Assembly: GCF_011369485.1 (NCBI RefSeq)
Contig: NZ_VXCA01000019.1
Coordinates: 1-45,636, forward strand
DNA length: 45,636 nucleotides
Direction of reading: 5' to 3'
DNA from: Pseudomonas atagonensis
GTDB taxonomy: Bacteria; Pseudomonadota; Gammaproteobacteria; Pseudomonadales; Pseudomonadaceae
Shown here: one piece after another, positions 19,301 through 28,880 of the stretch
How positions within the stretch are numbered: position 1 is the stretch's first letter
Layout of the letters: the number at the start of each line of letters is the position of its first letter
Translations under genes and position numbers: made by a program
The notes under the pieces: model-generated
What the model was told of the DNA's origin: nothing
What the model saw: only the letters and a program-made list of their open reading frames with translations
Database searches by the model: none

Positions 19301-19613
19301 TCCGGTTGCCGAGGTTGCTCCAGTCAGCGCTCTGACGCCTAACGGCCGCGCGCCAAACGACCCACGTGAAGTGCGTCGTCGCAAGCGTGAAGAAGAGCGT
19401 CTGGCGAAAGAAGCCGAACTGGCTGCCGCTGCCGCTCCAGTAGCTGCCGAACCAGCCGTTGTAGCTGAAGTGGTCGAGGCAGCACCTGCCCCGGTCACTG
19501 AAGAAGCCGTGGTTGAATCGGTGATCGCTGAAGCTCCACGCTCCGTTCAGGACGCGGTAGAGCAACACGAAGAGGCCCAGGAAAAAGAACACGAGCCTAA
19601 ACCGCTCGTCTGA
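16386..19613 (+). CDS. rne: Ribonuclease E
   Basis: The essential endoribonuclease for mRNA decay and rRNA/tRNA processing, and scaffold of the degradosome at the inner membrane. In the 1075-residue protein the catalytic half opens with [20 protein letters not shown], has an S1 domain (about 35-125), the metal site in [10 protein letters not shown] (about 300), and the zinc-link CPRC (C401, C404). Residues about 559-575 ([17 protein letters not shown]) look like the amphipathic membrane helix. An arginine-rich stretch with repeated REER-like units (about 592-735) should bind RNA; a long Ala/Pro/Val/Glu-rich part follows, with NDPR near residue 990 in a basic segment, a motif reported for PNPase contact in Pseudomonas. 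The start at 16386 fits the family. No ribosome-binding site is visible. Confidence 0.96.
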   Translation: MKRMLINATQPEELRVALVDGQRLYDLDIESGAREQKKANIYKGRITRIEPSLEAAFVDFGSERHGFLPLKEISREYFKKAPEGRVNIKDVLSEGQEVIVQVEKEERGNKGAALTTFISLAGRYLVLMPNNPRAGGISRRIEGEERNELREALNGLVAPADMGLIVRTAGLGRSSEEMQWDLDYLLQLWTAIKEASLDRSAPFLIYQESNVIIRAIRDYLRQDIGEVLIDSVEAQDEALTFIRQVMPQYASKIKLYEDSVPLFNRFQIESQIETAFQRVVELPSGGSIVIDPTEALVSIDINSARATKGSDIEETALQTNLEAAEEIARQLRLRDIGGLIVIDFIDMTPAKNQRAVEEKVRECLEADRARVQIGRISRFGLLEMSRQRLRPSLGESSGIVCPRCNGTGIIRDVESLSLAILRLIEEEALKDRTAEVRAQVPIPVAAFLLNEKRNSITKIELRTRARIVILPNDHLETPHFEVQRLRDDSPEAATNQSSYEIAAAAAEVEEVQPAAATRTLVRQEAAVKTAPARANAPVPTEVAAPAAAAPAPVAAPEPSLFKGLVKSLVSLFATKEEPAAPAVVEKPATERPARNEERRNGRQQSRNRNGRRDEERKPREERAPREERAPREPREERQPREAREPREVREPRESRDEAPVAREERAPRAPREERAPRAPREDRKPRGEREERVRELREPLDAAPAVAVAATAEERPARQPREERAPRPPREERQPRAEQVAAVAEEEITSNEEQLPEDGSENAEGDRPRRRSRGQRRRSNRRERQRDANGNVIEGSEESEAGENAAEPSTADLAAGLAVTAAVASSVISAPAEAQAHEQAERATAAVQETAAVEAPVVEATTPVEVIAAPEVEVAPVQETLPQVEPAPVVVAEPVVETVAETVTETVREVREEQTAFNWVAEPVVAETPAPVVEAPVVEAPVFEEAKAAEPAPAPVVEAPVVEVPVVAEAPAPVAEVAPVSALTPNGRAPNDPREVRRRKREEERLAKEAELAAAAAPVAAEPAVVAEVVEAAPAPVTEEAVVESVIAEAPRSVQDAVEQHEEAQEKEHEPKPLV

Positions 19614-19630
19614 TTCCAGAAGCCAATAAA

Positions 19631-19669
19631 AAGCCCCGCCAGGTGAAAGCCTGGCGGGGCTTTTTTTGC
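19631..19669 (+). terminator. Terminator of rne
   Basis: A 13-bp perfect stem (19631-19643 with 19650-19662, G+C rich) and a T-run to 19667. Its A-rich left side could also serve minus-strand transcripts of the mocA cluster, whose last gene ends about 55 bases downstream. Confidence 0.9.
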
Positions 19670-19721
19670 CTCGGTTTTAACCCTCAACACCACTCACTCC
19701 TACAAGGGATCTGTGCAGGGC

Positions 19722-20318
19722 TCAGGATTGAGGGAAGAGCAGAGATTCAGGCACATCGATATCCCACAACACTCCGGGATCCTCCACCGCCACCTCAACC
19801 ACCCGCCCCTGTTTGAACAGCGGCCTGGCGCCTCGATCACCGTTCAACGCCTGCAGCCCTGCAGCGAACGAACGCCCAAACCCCACCGGATGGCCGAACT
19901 CGCCGTCCTGCACCGGCACGCTCACCGCATCGTCCGCCATCGCCGCCACCACCCGCTCGATACTCGACGGCAGGATAAACGGCATATCACCCAGCACGAT
20001 CAGCCAGCCATCGACATCCGGGCATGCCGCCACACCGGCAGCAATGCTGTCGCCCATCCCGGTTGACTCAATCGACACAATCTCGCAGCCATAAGCCTGG
20101 GCCATGCGCATGGCCTGCGGTCGCGCCTCAGTGGTCACCATTACCCGCTTGTCGAGACTGGCCGGCAGATTGACCAACACCTGCTCGATCACCGAACGCA
20201 CTGCGCCATCGCGCCCGGTGCAATCGGCGAGCAATTTATCCTTGTCGGCGCCCGCGACTTCGCGAAAGCGACTGCCCTCGCCCGCCGCCAGCACAATCAC
20301 TGCGATGGATCGACTCAT
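19722..20318 (-). CDS. MobA/MocA-type molybdopterin nucleotidyltransferase
   Basis: A 198-residue cytoplasmic nucleotidyltransferase. The N-terminal VIVLAAGEGSRF with a downstream DKLLA is the GTP/CTP-binding motif of the MobA/MocA family, and LGDMPF gives the metal-binding Asp. Next to a molybdenum hydroxylase and XdhC it most likely makes the cytosine dinucleotide form (MCD) of the cofactor, as MocA does for the periplasmic aldehyde oxidoreductase PaoABC. The start at 20318 has GGAGGG four bases upstream and overlaps the xdhC stop as ATGA. It is the last gene of its operon. Confidence 0.8.
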   Translation of the reverse strand: MSRSIAVIVLAAGEGSRFREVAGADKDKLLADCTGRDGAVRSVIEQVLVNLPASLDKRVMVTTEARPQAMRMAQAYGCEIVSIESTGMGDSIAAGVAACPDVDGWLIVLGDMPFILPSSIERVVAAMADDAVSVPVQDGEFGHPVGFGRSFAAGLQALNGDRGARPLFKQGRVVEVAVEDPGVLWDIDVPESLLFPQS

Positions 20319-21295
20319 GCGCCCTCCCATGTCTTTTTCTGTTTCAACTCGACGCCGTTCTTGATCGCGACAATTTCCGCCAGCAAGGACAAGGCAATTT
20401 CCGCCGGCGAGTGACTGCCGATGTGCAGGCCTATCGGCCCGTGCAAACGATCAATCGCCTGTACCGACAAGCCTAGCTGAGCCAGATTCTCCCGGCGTTT
20501 CTGACTGTTGACCCGCGAGCCCAATGCGCCGACGTAGAAGGCTGGCGAGTCGAGTGCCGTGAGCAAAGCCATATCGTCCAGTCGCGGATCGTGGGTCAGC
20601 GCGACAATCGCCGTGCGCTCATCGGTTTGAATGCTCAGCACAGCATCATCCGGCATGCCGGGGACGAACCGACCGTGGTGCTCTTCCCAACCGTAGACGA
20701 ACTCGGTGCGCGGATCGCAGATCAGCACTTCGAAATCCAGCAGCCGCGCCATGTCCGCCACATAACGCGACAACTGCCCCGCGCCGATCAGCAGCAGCCG
20801 CCAGCGAGGCCCATAAATCGCACGCAGGGTTTTGCCGTCGAATGCCAGAGAGTCGGATTTGCTCGCGGCAGTCAGCACCACTTCACCGGTTTCGATATTC
20901 AACTCTCGGGCGACGATTTCATGGGCTTCACAACGCGCCAGCAACTCGGCAACCCAGGCCGGATCACCGACTCGTTCCTCGGTAAGACGCAGGGTGCCGC
21001 CACACGGCAAGCCAAACCGCGCCGCCTCCTCCCGGGTGACGCCGTAGGTAATCAGTTGCACCGGCGGCCCCTCGGTGGCAATGCGCCCGTCGTGCAGGCG
21101 AGCGATCAGATCGTCCTCGACACAGCCACCGGACACCGAGCCGATCACCACGCCATCTTCGCGCAACGCCAACATCGCGCCGGGCGCCCGGGGCGCGGTG
21201 CCCCAGGTCTGCACCACGCTAAACAACACCACCCGCTGTCCGGCACGGCGCCACTCGAGGACACTGCGCAGGACATTGAGGTCGACGCTGTCCAT
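20315..21295 (-). CDS. XdhC/CoxF family molybdenum cofactor maturation protein
   Basis: Members of this family bind molybdenum cofactor, help add the essential sulfido ligand and hand the cofactor to xanthine-oxidase-type enzymes. The 326-residue protein has the N-terminal XdhC domain (VVLFSVVQTWGTAPRAPGAM, GSVSGGCVEDDL with a conserved Cys near residue 59) and a C-terminal Rossmann domain (LLLIGAGQLSRYVADMA, then CDPR). It overlaps the catalytic subunit gene by one base and mocA by four. This order suggests a dedicated chaperone for the hydroxylase just upstream. Confidence 0.88.
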   Translation of the reverse strand: MDSVDLNVLRSVLEWRRAGQRVVLFSVVQTWGTAPRAPGAMLALREDGVVIGSVSGGCVEDDLIARLHDGRIATEGPPVQLITYGVTREEAARFGLPCGGTLRLTEERVGDPAWVAELLARCEAHEIVARELNIETGEVVLTAASKSDSLAFDGKTLRAIYGPRWRLLLIGAGQLSRYVADMARLLDFEVLICDPRTEFVYGWEEHHGRFVPGMPDDAVLSIQTDERTAIVALTHDPRLDDMALLTALDSPAFYVGALGSRVNSQKRRENLAQLGLSVQAIDRLHGPIGLHIGSHSPAEIALSLLAEIVAIKNGVELKQKKTWEGA

Positions 21296-23616
21296 CAGGC
21301 TTCTGCCTTCTGCCAGCCCTGCAACTGATAACGCACCGGCAGATTACGGATGCGCTTGCCGGTGGCCGCGAAGATCGCGTTGCACAATGCCGGCGCAATC
21401 GGCGGCACGCCCGGCTCACCGACACCGCCCAACGGTACGTCGCCCGGCGGCGTCACCAGATGCACCGCCACTTCCTTCGGCGCCAGCGACATGCGCGCGA
21501 CTTCGTACATGTGGAAATTGTCCTGCTGGACCTTGCCGTCCTTGAAACTGATTTCGCCCAGCACCGCATTGCCCAGGCCCATCACGCAGGCGCCCTCGAA
21601 CTGCGAACGAATGCGCTCAGGGTTGATCTGCGGCCCGCAATCCACGGCGATATCCGCCTTGTGTACGATCAGCGAACCGTCATCTTTGACTTCAACCTCG
21701 ATCACCGCCGCCACATAGGTGACGAAGCTGTAATGCACCGCCAGCCCCAGACCACGGCCCTTGGGCAATTTGCGCCCCCAGTCGGCCGCTTTGGCCGCCG
21801 TTTCCAGCACGGTACGCATACGCCCGGTGTCGATCGGATAACGCTCGGGGGATTCACCGTAGTTCCACTCTTCGCTCAGGGTGCGCGGGTCGATCTGCCG
21901 ATCCGGGCCGAGCAGTTTGACCTGGTACTTGAGCGGGTCTTCTCCCGCCTTGTGCGCCAGTTCGTCGACAAAACTCTGGATCGCAAAACCGTGGGGAATG
22001 TTCGACACCGAGCGATACCAGCCGACCCGCGTATGCACCGTGGCTTCGGGGTTTTCCAGGCGCACATTGGGGATGGCATAAGCCATGTTGGTGAAGCCCA
22101 TGCCCAATTCGAACGCCGCTTCGTGGTTCATGCCCGGCGCGAACAGCGCAGTGATACTTGGCGCGACCGTGCGATGCAACCAACCGGACGGCATGCCATC
22201 CTTGCCGATCCCGGCCTTCAAATATTCGGCGGACACGGTGTGGAAGTAAGAGTTATGGATGTCATCCTCGCGCGTCCACTGCACCCGCACCGCTTTACCA
22301 GGAAACTCCTTGGCGAGGATCGCCGCTTCGACAACGAAGTCCGGTTTTGACTTGCGACCGAAACCGCCACCCAGCAACGTGACGTTGAAAGTGACGTTAT
22401 CGAACGGCAAACCGAGGCGTTCAGCGATTCGCTCACGGGTGACCTGCGGCGCCTGACTCGGCGCCCAGGCCTCACACACCCCGTTGTTGTAACGAGCAAT
22501 GGCGACCATCGGCTCCATCGGTGCCTGCGCCAAGTGCGGCAAATAGTAAGAAGCTTCAAGCGTGCTGGCAGCACCGCTCAAAGCCTTGTCGATGTCACCG
22601 GTATTGCGCACCACTTTGCCGGGCTTCAGCGACGCGGCTTCCAGCTCCTTGCGATAGGCGATGGAGTCATAACTGGCGTTCGGGCCATCGTCCCATTCGA
22701 TCTTCAGCGCCTCACGCCCCTTGATCGCCGCCCAGGTATTGCTGGCCACCACGGCCACACCACCCAACGGCTGGAACTCCGAAGGCAACGGGCGACTTTC
22801 GATCTGAATCACTTTGAGCACGCCAGGGACTTTCAGCGTGGTGCTGTCGTCCAGCGATTTGACCTTGCCGCCATACACCGCCGGGCGGGCGATGGTCGCG
22901 TACAACATGCCGTCGAAATGCACGTCAGCGCCGTACACCGCGCGACCGTTGACGATGTCGGCACCGTCGATGGCTTTGCTGCTTTCCTTGCCGATGTAGC
23001 GAAACTCCGACGGCTGCTTGAGACGCAAGCTGTCGCGCGCCGGTACCGGCAGAGCACTCGCCGCAGCGGCAAGTTCGCCGTAACCCAGCTCACGACCGGA
23101 CGGCTTGTGAATGACTTTGTGCAGTTGCGCATGACACTCGCCAACCGGCACCTTCCATTGTTCGGCAGCAGCCTGCTCAAGCATGGTTCGGGCTGCGGCG
23201 CCGCAACGACGCATCGCCTCGTACCAGTGGCGCATGCTGCGCGAACCGTCGGTGTCCTGGTTGCCAAAACGCACTTCATCGCCCGGCGCCTGCTGCACTT
23301 TGACGTGAGTCCAGTCAGCTTCCAGCTCATCGGCGACGACCATGGTCAGACTGGTACGCACGCCCTGCCCCATCTCCGAGCGGTTGCAGACCACAGTCAC
23401 CGTGCCTTCCGCTGCAATGCTGACGTAGACCTTCGGATCATCGATCCAGCCGTTGGGCATGCCATCGGCGCCGAACTGCTTGGGCTTGTCTTCGGCCAGT
23501 GCGTCCTGCCAGCCCCAACTGGCCGCCAACACCAGCGCACCGGTAGCGCCGACACCTTTGAGAAAACCTCGACGACTGAGATTGCTCAGGGCGAAATCGT
23601 TCGGAAGGCGGCTCAT
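21295..23616 (-). CDS. Molybdenum hydroxylase catalytic subunit, Tat-exported (IorB-like)
   Basis: The large subunit of a xanthine-oxidase-family enzyme that hydroxylates an aldehyde or N-heterocycle. In 773 residues it has a twin-arginine signal (SRRGFLKG, residues 14-21, then a hydrophobic stretch to about 42), pointing to export of the folded enzyme to the periplasm. Molybdopterin contacts are seen in [13 protein letters not shown], and the catalytic Glu in GVGEPGVPP near the C-terminus. The single long chain with an internally duplicated arrangement is like isoquinoline 1-oxidoreductase beta (IorB) and related aldehyde dehydrogenases. The substrate cannot be read. It overlaps iorA-like and xdhC. 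Confidence 0.87.
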   Translation of the reverse strand: MSRLPNDFALSNLSRRGFLKGVGATGALVLAASWGWQDALAEDKPKQFGADGMPNGWIDDPKVYVSIAAEGTVTVVCNRSEMGQGVRTSLTMVVADELEADWTHVKVQQAPGDEVRFGNQDTDGSRSMRHWYEAMRRCGAAARTMLEQAAAEQWKVPVGECHAQLHKVIHKPSGRELGYGELAAAASALPVPARDSLRLKQPSEFRYIGKESSKAIDGADIVNGRAVYGADVHFDGMLYATIARPAVYGGKVKSLDDSTTLKVPGVLKVIQIESRPLPSEFQPLGGVAVVASNTWAAIKGREALKIEWDDGPNASYDSIAYRKELEAASLKPGKVVRNTGDIDKALSGAASTLEASYYLPHLAQAPMEPMVAIARYNNGVCEAWAPSQAPQVTRERIAERLGLPFDNVTFNVTLLGGGFGRKSKPDFVVEAAILAKEFPGKAVRVQWTREDDIHNSYFHTVSAEYLKAGIGKDGMPSGWLHRTVAPSITALFAPGMNHEAAFELGMGFTNMAYAIPNVRLENPEATVHTRVGWYRSVSNIPHGFAIQSFVDELAHKAGEDPLKYQVKLLGPDRQIDPRTLSEEWNYGESPERYPIDTGRMRTVLETAAKAADWGRKLPKGRGLGLAVHYSFVTYVAAVIEVEVKDDGSLIVHKADIAVDCGPQINPERIRSQFEGACVMGLGNAVLGEISFKDGKVQQDNFHMYEVARMSLAPKEVAVHLVTPPGDVPLGGVGEPGVPPIAPALCNAIFAATGKRIRNLPVRYQLQGWQKAEA

Positions 23617-24083
23617 GCTTTCGCCTCCTTCAAATGCGTGGACGCCTGACGGATCGCGGATTTGATCCGGTTATAGGTGCCGCAACGGCAAATGTTACCG
23701 ACCATTGCCTCTTCGATCTGCTCGTCGCTCGGGTTCGGGTTGGTTTTGAGCAATGCGGTGGCCGACATGATTTGCCCGCCCTGACAGAAACCGCATTGGG
23801 CGACCGCCGTATCGAGCCAGGCCTGCTGAACGATTTGCCCGACCGGGTCGGCGTGCAGGTTATCGATGGTGGTGACGTTCTGGCCGACCACCGAGCCGAT
23901 CGGCGTGATGCAACTGCGCGCGGGCAACCCATCGATATGAATGGTGCAGGCACCGCACAGGCCCATGCCGCAGCCGAATTTGGTGCCGTTGTAACCGGCG
24001 ACGTCACGAATAGCCCACAACAGCGGCATGTCTTCGGTGACATCGAGTGAATGGTCTTGGCCATTGAGTTTCAGGGTAATCAT
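23613..24083 (-). CDS. Molybdenum hydroxylase 2Fe-2S subunit (IorA-like)
   Basis: The electron-transfer subunit for the enzyme above. The 156-residue protein has two 2Fe-2S clusters: a plant-type one with Cys38, Cys43, Cys46 and Cys58 (CGMGLCGAC and later C), and a C-terminal one in CGFCQGGQ and CRCGTY. It has no signal peptide, so it should be co-exported with the Tat-bearing subunit. The start is taken at the ATG at 24083; a GTG two codons earlier is possible. No FAD subunit is encoded nearby, so electrons probably leave to a cytochrome encoded elsewhere. Confidence 0.88.
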   Translation of the reverse strand: MITLKLNGQDHSLDVTEDMPLLWAIRDVAGYNGTKFGCGMGLCGACTIHIDGLPARSCITPIGSVVGQNVTTIDNLHADPVGQIVQQAWLDTAVAQCGFCQGGQIMSATALLKTNPNPSDEQIEEAMVGNICRCGTYNRIKSAIRQASTHLKEAKA

Positions 24084-24240
24084 GGGCACGCCCGCATATT
24101 CATGGAGGTTATGGGGTCGAGCAATCTGCCGCCGGAAAATCGGCGGTGGGTTCGTGCAGATCGGCTCAGGCTAATGAGGCTCTCTTGTGCTGACGGGAAT
24201 GTCTGCACCGGGCCTTTGGTGGAGCAAATGATCGGTATCG

Positions 24241-24269
24241 TTAGCTCGCTAAGTTAACCCAGCGTTAAC
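24241..24269. promoter_or_regulatory. Cluster of short palindromes upstream of the molybdenum hydroxylase genes
   Basis: TTAGCTCGCTAA (24241-24252) is a 5-bp-arm inverted repeat, and it is followed by two copies of the palindrome GTTAAC (24253-24258, 24264-24269) with centres 11 bases apart, about one helical turn. They lie 160-190 bases upstream of the 2Fe-2S subunit gene, next to the murB terminator. This could be a regulator site; no promoter hexamers are convincing. Confidence 0.35.
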
Positions 24270-24306
24270 AAAAAAGCCCTGCACTTTTTCACCAGTGCAG
24301 GGCTTT
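24270..24306 (-). terminator. Terminator of the comEC-murB operon
   Basis: AAAGCCCTGCACT (24273-24285) pairs exactly with AGTGCAGGGCTTT (24294-24306). On the minus strand a T6 run follows at 24270-24275, 24 bases after the murB stop. Confidence 0.9.
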
Positions 24307-24329
24307 GGAGACTGCTTGAAAGCGTAGCC

Positions 24330-25349
24330 TCAATAGCGGTTGGGCTCCATTTCCAGCTCGACATTGAAACGTTCTGCAATGTCTTTCTGGATACGTTGCG
24401 CCAGATCGAGCAATTGCAGCCCGGTCGCGCCACCGTAGTTGACCAGCACCAGCGCCTGCAATTTATGCACGCCGGCATCGGCTTCACGGAAGCCTTTCCA
24501 GCCAGCGCGCTCAATTAACCAGCCCGCCGCCAGTTTCATCTGCCCGTCCGGCTGCGCGTAGGCCACCACATCCGGGTGCTGCACTTTGATCTGCGCGAGG
24601 ATGGCCGTCGACACCAGCGGATTCTTGAAGAAGCTGCCGGCATTGCCGAGCACCGCCGGGTCCGGCAGTTTTTCACTGCGGATGCTGCAGATTGCGCGAC
24701 TGACGTCGCTGGGTGTTGGCTGGTCAATGCCCTGCTCGCTCAGGCGCTGACGCACCGGGCCATATTCCAGATGCAAATGAGCGACGCGGTCGAGCTTGAA
24801 CCGCACCCGCAGAATCAGCCAGCGTCCAGGCTGCTGCTTGAACAGGCTGTCGCGGTAGGCGAAGTTGCACTCTTCCAGGCTGAAGTCGCGCAGTTCACCG
24901 GTCTGGCGATCCAGCGCCGTGAGACCGGCAAACACATCCTTGATCTCGACACCGTAGGCGCCGATGTTCTGCATCGGCGCAGCGCCAACAGTGCCCGGGA
25001 TCAGACTGAGGTTTTCCAGACCGGAGAAACCCGCCGCCAAGGTGTGCTGCACAAAGGGGTGCCAGGGTTCGCCGGCCTCGGCTTCGATCACCACGCGATT
25101 GCCGTCGTCGCTGATCACGCGAATTCCGCGAGTGGCCATGCGTAACACCAGGGCTGGAATGTCGGCGGTTAGCAGCAAGTTGCTGCCGCCACCGATCACC
25201 AGCAACGGCACGGCGTTCGACGCGGCATAGGCCAGCGCTTCACGCACATCGGCGTCGCTGTGGGCCTCGGCAAACAGTTGCGCGCGAACGTCGACGCCAA
25301 AACTGTTGAACGGTTTCAGGGAAACCTGCGCCTGTACCTGCAAACTCAT
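24330..25349 (-). CDS. murB: UDP-N-acetylenolpyruvoylglucosamine reductase
   Basis: An FAD enzyme that reduces UDP-GlcNAc-enolpyruvate to UDP-MurNAc with NADPH in peptidoglycan precursor synthesis. The 339-residue type I protein has the FAD-binding GGGSNLLL (53-60), Arg166 in YRDSLFK, proton donor Ser239 in GNAGSFFKNP, and Glu335 in EMEPNRY. It overlaps the LMW phosphatase gene as ATGA and ends the envelope operon just before a strong terminator. Confidence 0.95.
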   Translation of the reverse strand: MSLQVQAQVSLKPFNSFGVDVRAQLFAEAHSDADVREALAYAASNAVPLLVIGGGSNLLLTADIPALVLRMATRGIRVISDDGNRVVIEAEAGEPWHPFVQHTLAAGFSGLENLSLIPGTVGAAPMQNIGAYGVEIKDVFAGLTALDRQTGELRDFSLEECNFAYRDSLFKQQPGRWLILRVRFKLDRVAHLHLEYGPVRQRLSEQGIDQPTPSDVSRAICSIRSEKLPDPAVLGNAGSFFKNPLVSTAILAQIKVQHPDVVAYAQPDGQMKLAAGWLIERAGWKGFREADAGVHKLQALVLVNYGGATGLQLLDLAQRIQKDIAERFNVELEMEPNRY

Positions 25350-25810
25350 AGCCGGCCCTTCACTTCGATCAGCAATTGGTCACAAGCCGCTTCAATCAGA
25401 TCCAGCACCTGTTCGAAGCCCTGATCGCCGTCGTAATACGGGTCCGGCACTTCATCGACAACCCCGGCGTAGCGGCGCAGGAACAGGTCTAGCTCAGCCT
25501 TGCCGGTGGACGGTTGCAGCGCCTTGAGATTACGCAGGTTGCTGTTGTCCATGGCCAGAATCAGGTCGTAGCTGGCGAAATCGGCACGGCTGACTTGCTG
25601 CGCGCGTTGCGCCGACAGGTCATAACCGCGCGACCTGGCGGCAGCCTGACTACGCTTGTCCGGCGGATTGCCGACGTGCCAGTCACCGGTGCCGGCGGAG
25701 GCCACTTCAACCTGCTCCGCCAGCCCCGCTTCGCGCAATTTGTGGCGCAACACGCCTTCGGCGGTGGGCGAGCGGCAGATGTTGCCCAGGCACACGAACA
25801 GAACGCGCAT
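25346..25810 (-). CDS. Low-molecular-weight protein tyrosine phosphatase
   Basis: A 154-residue LMW phosphatase. The P-loop CLGNICRS has nucleophile Cys7 and Arg13 (CX5R), and the acid Asp lies in VPDPYY near residue 121. Its place between kdsB and murB follows pseudomonad synteny (PA2978, ptpA). Bacterial members often act on tyrosine kinases of capsule or lipid metabolism; no kinase gene is near, so the target is unknown. It overlaps murB by four bases and kdsB by one. Confidence 0.9.
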   Translation of the reverse strand: MRVLFVCLGNICRSPTAEGVLRHKLREAGLAEQVEVASAGTGDWHVGNPPDKRSQAAARSRGYDLSAQRAQQVSRADFASYDLILAMDNSNLRNLKALQPSTGKAELDLFLRRYAGVVDEVPDPYYDGDQGFEQVLDLIEAACDQLLIEVKGRL

Positions 25811-26574
25811 CAGGCCTCCAGCAGGCGTCGAACGCGCTCAAGGTCTTCGACGGTGTCGACGCCAGTCGGCGGTGCGATCAACGCATCGGCCACGTGAATC
25901 CGCACGCCGTGCCACAGGGCACGCAGTTGTTCGAGGGATTCGGTGTTTTCCAGCCAGCACGGGGCCCAACTCACGAAGTCCTGGAGGAAACCGGCACGGT
26001 AGGCATAAATGCCGATATGGCGACGGTACGGCACACCTTCGGGCAATTGCTCGCGGCTCTTGGCAAATGCATCGCGAGCCCACGGCAACGTAGCGCGGCT
26101 AAAGGTCAGCGCCAGACCGTTGAGGTCGCTGACGACCTTGACCACGTTCGGGTTGAACAGGGTTTCGACGTCTTCGATCGGCTCGGCCAGGGTGGCCATG
26201 CGCGCCTCGGTGTGGGCGGCGAGGTTGGCCGCGACCTGATCGATCACGCTCGGTGGAATCAGCGGCTCGTCGCCCTGCACGTTGACCACGATTGCATCGG
26301 GCTCAAGGCCCAGTTTCGCGGCGACCTCGGCCAGACGATCGGTGCCGGAGTTGTGATCTTCACGGGTCAGCACCACTTCGGCGCCAAAACCCTTGCAGGC
26401 CTCAACGATGCGCGCATCGTCAGTGGCCACCACGACACGGGAGGCGCTGCTTTTGCTCGCCTGCTCCCAGACGTGCTGGATCATCGGCTTGCCGGCGATC
26501 AACAGCAGTGGTTTGCCCGGCAGGCGGGTCGAGGCGTAACGCGACGGGATGACAACGGTGAAGGCAGTGGTCAT
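25810..26574 (-). CDS. kdsB: CMP-KDO synthetase
   Basis: 3-deoxy-manno-octulosonate cytidylyltransferase; activates KDO with CTP for addition to lipid A. The 254-residue protein has [17 protein letters not shown] (nucleotide-binding N-terminus), VQGDEPLI (metal-binding Asp), and RHIGIYAYR, all conserved in KdsB. It overlaps the Trm112-like gene by four bases. With lpxK two genes upstream, this puts two lipid A/KDO steps in one operon. Confidence 0.95.
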   Translation of the reverse strand: MTTAFTVVIPSRYASTRLPGKPLLLIAGKPMIQHVWEQASKSSASRVVVATDDARIVEACKGFGAEVVLTREDHNSGTDRLAEVAAKLGLEPDAIVVNVQGDEPLIPPSVIDQVAANLAAHTEARMATLAEPIEDVETLFNPNVVKVVSDLNGLALTFSRATLPWARDAFAKSREQLPEGVPYRRHIGIYAYRAGFLQDFVSWAPCWLENTESLEQLRALWHGVRIHVADALIAPPTGVDTVEDLERVRRLLEA

Positions 26575-26756
26575 TTATCCAGACGCTCGTCGGTGGTCAG
26601 GGTACGGGCTTCGCTTTCGAGCATTACCGGGATGCCGTCGCGGATCGGATACGCCAGACCGGCGCCCTTGCTGATCAATTCGGTCTTGTCGGCGCTGAGC
26701 TTGAGCGGGCCTTTGCAGATCGGGCACGCGAGGATGTCGAGCAATTTGGTGTCCAT
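26571..26756 (-). CDS. Trm112 family (YcaR-like) protein
   Basis: A 61-residue small protein with CPICKGPL near the N-terminus (one CxxC), the Trm112/YcaR fold. Eukaryotic Trm112 activates methyltransferases; the bacterial role is unknown, although it is constantly found between lpxK and kdsB. The start is the ATG at 26756 behind GGGA; the frame is open far upstream, but that part is antisense-phase sequence inside lpxK. It overlaps kdsB by ATGA. Confidence 0.9.
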   Translation of the reverse strand: MDTKLLDILACPICKGPLKLSADKTELISKGAGLAYPIRDGIPVMLESEARTLTTDERLDK

Positions 26757-26779
26757 GAACATTCCCAGAAATAGAAGAG

Positions 26780-27790
26780 TTAAGGCAAAACACGATCCGG
26801 TAACAGGCGCATCAACTGTGTGTCGAACCAGGCCACGAAGGCCGGCGACGGCACGGCATCGACCGCCAGATACCACCAGTCGGCAGCCGCGAAGGCACGG
26901 CACTTCACCGCGTCCTTTTCGGTCATCACCAACGGCAATGACGGTGTGAAATTCAAGGCCTGCACGCTGTATTCGGCGTGGTCGGCAAATGCATGCGGAA
27001 CCGGCCGCCAGTCTAGCGCTTCGAGGGTATTGAAGAAACGTTGCGGGTTGCCGATCCCGGCCACCGCGTGCACGCGCTGCCCCGGCGCAAAATGTTCGAG
27101 CGACTGGCGCTCGCCGCTGAGCAGGTTGACCAGCGCCGTGGGTTGCAGACGGAAAGCGAAACCGTCGTCGCGATCCTCGCTGGCGCCATTGAACAGCACA
27201 CCGTCGACGCTTTGCAGACGCTCGATCGGCTCGCGCAACGGCCCTGCCGGCAAACAACGTTTATTGCCGAGGCCACGGGCGGCGTCGATCAACACCAGTT
27301 CCAGATCACGGGCCAGACGATAATGTTGCATGCCGTCATCGGACAGAATCAGATCCAGCGGTTCGCTGGCGATCAAGGCTTTGACCGCTGCGCTGCGATC
27401 AGGGTCGATCATCAGCGGCACGCCGGTGCGCTGGACGATCAACAGCGGTTCGTCGCCGGCAATATCGGCGCTCTGCTCGGCCTCGACCCGCCACGGCAAT
27501 TGCGCCGGTTTGGCACCGTAGCCACGGCTGACCACGCCAACACGCAAACCACGGCGTCGGCAATGTTCGATCAACCAGAGAATCATCGGCGTCTTGCCAG
27601 TGCCGCCCACGGTGATGTTGCCGACCACGATCAGCGGCACCGGTGGCTGATAGATCTGGCCTTCGCCCTCGAGAAAGCGCCGGCGTTTTTTGACCACCAC
27701 CCGGCGGTACAACCATTCCAGCGGCCGCAGCAGCGTCAGGGCCGGATGCCCCTGATACCACGCGGCGAGCAAACGATCGGACAGGCTCAT
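26780..27790 (-). CDS. lpxK: Tetraacyldisaccharide 4'-kinase
   Basis: An inner-membrane P-loop kinase that adds the 4'-phosphate of lipid A. The 336-residue protein has an N-terminal hydrophobic segment with the [10 protein letters not shown] motif, Walker [13 protein letters not shown] (about residues 57-68), and a later [12 protein letters not shown] (catalytic Asp/His region), all typical. It overlaps exbD by one base and ends 23 bases before the Trm112-like gene. Confidence 0.95.
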   Translation of the reverse strand: MSLSDRLLAAWYQGHPALTLLRPLEWLYRRVVVKKRRRFLEGEGQIYQPPVPLIVVGNITVGGTGKTPMILWLIEHCRRRGLRVGVVSRGYGAKPAQLPWRVEAEQSADIAGDEPLLIVQRTGVPLMIDPDRSAAVKALIASEPLDLILSDDGMQHYRLARDLELVLIDAARGLGNKRCLPAGPLREPIERLQSVDGVLFNGASEDRDDGFAFRLQPTALVNLLSGERQSLEHFAPGQRVHAVAGIGNPQRFFNTLEALDWRPVPHAFADHAEYSVQALNFTPSLPLVMTEKDAVKCRAFAAADWWYLAVDAVPSPAFVAWFDTQLMRLLPDRVLP

Positions 27791-28218
27791 CAGGATTTGG
27801 GCGCCGCCTCGACCGTGGTCATGCGCAGATGGCTGAAACCGAGCTTGCCGGCCGCGTCCATGGCGGTGATCACGGATTGATGCTGAGTCTTGCCATCAGC
27901 ACTGATCGACAACGGCATGTTGGTATCGCCGTTGGACTCTTTCTGCATGGCTTCCATCAGGGTCGCCAGATCGTTTTTCGGCAGAATCTTGTTGTTCACC
28001 GAAAACACGCCTTCAGCGCTGATGGCCACATCAATCTGCTTGAGCTGCTGATCTTCGGCCGGCGAGCCGCTGACCGACTCCGGCAAATCGACACGCAACT
28101 GGGTTTCGCGGGTGAATGTGGTGGTCACGACAAAAAACAGCAGCAAAATGAACACCACGTCGATCAGCGACGCGAGGTTGATGTCTACCGTTTCCCGAGG
28201 CTTGCGACGAAATTTCAC
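27790..28218 (-). CDS. exbD: ExbD/TolR family biopolymer transporter
   Basis: A 142-residue protein with a single N-terminal membrane helix (about residues 14-34) and a periplasmic domain. The helix carries the proton-path Asp in [13 protein letters not shown]. With ExbB it forms a proton-driven motor that powers TonB- or Tol-type work in the outer membrane. No tonB or tolA is adjacent, so the partner is encoded elsewhere. It starts at GTG inside the exbB stop (GTGA overlap). Confidence 0.92.
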   Translation of the reverse strand: MKFRRKPRETVDINLASLIDVVFILLLFFVVTTTFTRETQLRVDLPESVSGSPAEDQQLKQIDVAISAEGVFSVNNKILPKNDLATLMEAMQKESNGDTNMPLSISADGKTQHQSVITAMDAAGKLGFSHLRMTTVEAAPKS

Positions 28219-28850
28219 GCTTTGCCCTCGGCCAGATCGACGTCACGGTCGCCCTGCACCACTTCAACCAGTTTGATCGCTTCCTGCTCCATACCGACCA
28301 CCAGCTCATCAATGCGCCGTTGCAGGAACCGGTGGAAGAACACCGCCGGAATACCGACCATCAGGCCCGCCGCCGTGGTGATCAGCGCCTTGGAGATACC
28401 ACCGGCCAGTACCGAGGCGTTAGTGGTCATGCCGGAACCGGTGAATGCACTGAAAATATCGATCATGCCCAGCACGGTGCCGAGCAGGCCCAGCAACGGC
28501 GCCATCGCGGCAATGGTGCCAAGTGCATTGATGTAGCGCTCGAGTTCGTGAATGACCCGGGCGGCGGCCTCTTCAATGCACTCTTTCATGATCTCGCGAC
28601 CATGCTTGGAGTTGGCCAGGCCGGCAGCGAGGATTTCCCCCAGCGGCGAATTGGCACGCAACTCCTTGAGTTTTTCTTTATTCAGCTGTTTGTCCTTGAT
28701 CCAGACCCAGACCTGACCCAGCAAATGCTCGGGGGTGACGCGACTGGCGCGCAGGGTCCACAGGCGCTCGGCGACAATCGCCATGGCCGCGATGGAACTC
28801 AGAATGATCGGCAACATCATCCAGCCGCCGGATTTGACCAATTCCCACAC
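28215..28850 (-). CDS. exbB: MotA/TolQ/ExbB family proton channel protein
   Basis: A 211-residue inner-membrane protein with three helices (about 10-30, 110-135, 155-180), the second and third carrying the conserved Thr/Ser-rich and GTVLGM(I) signatures. It is the motor stator paired with ExbD. The start is the GTG at 28850, eight bases after GAGGGGAC; a longer frame exists but reads into the region before any family similarity. In pseudomonads this exbB-exbD-lpxK order is conserved (PA2983-PA2981). Confidence 0.92.
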   Translation of the reverse strand: MWELVKSGGWMMLPIILSSIAAMAIVAERLWTLRASRVTPEHLLGQVWVWIKDKQLNKEKLKELRANSPLGEILAAGLANSKHGREIMKECIEEAAARVIHELERYINALGTIAAMAPLLGLLGTVLGMIDIFSAFTGSGMTTNASVLAGGISKALITTAAGLMVGIPAVFFHRFLQRRIDELVVGMEQEAIKLVEVVQGDRDVDLAEGKA

Positions 28851-28880
28851 AGTGACAGTCCCCTCGAAAAAGTGCGCCAC

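Noticed and set aside
16050..19592. 1180-codon open frame on the minus strand opposite rne
   Set aside because: It mirrors the biased third positions of rne. Its translation is Phe/Gly/Arg/His-rich low complexity with no domain, and the plus frame has full RNase E motifs.
26757..27257. Long N-terminal extension of the Trm112-like gene
   Set aside because: It lies out of frame within lpxK and has no family similarity; the 61-residue form has normal length and a ribosome-binding site.
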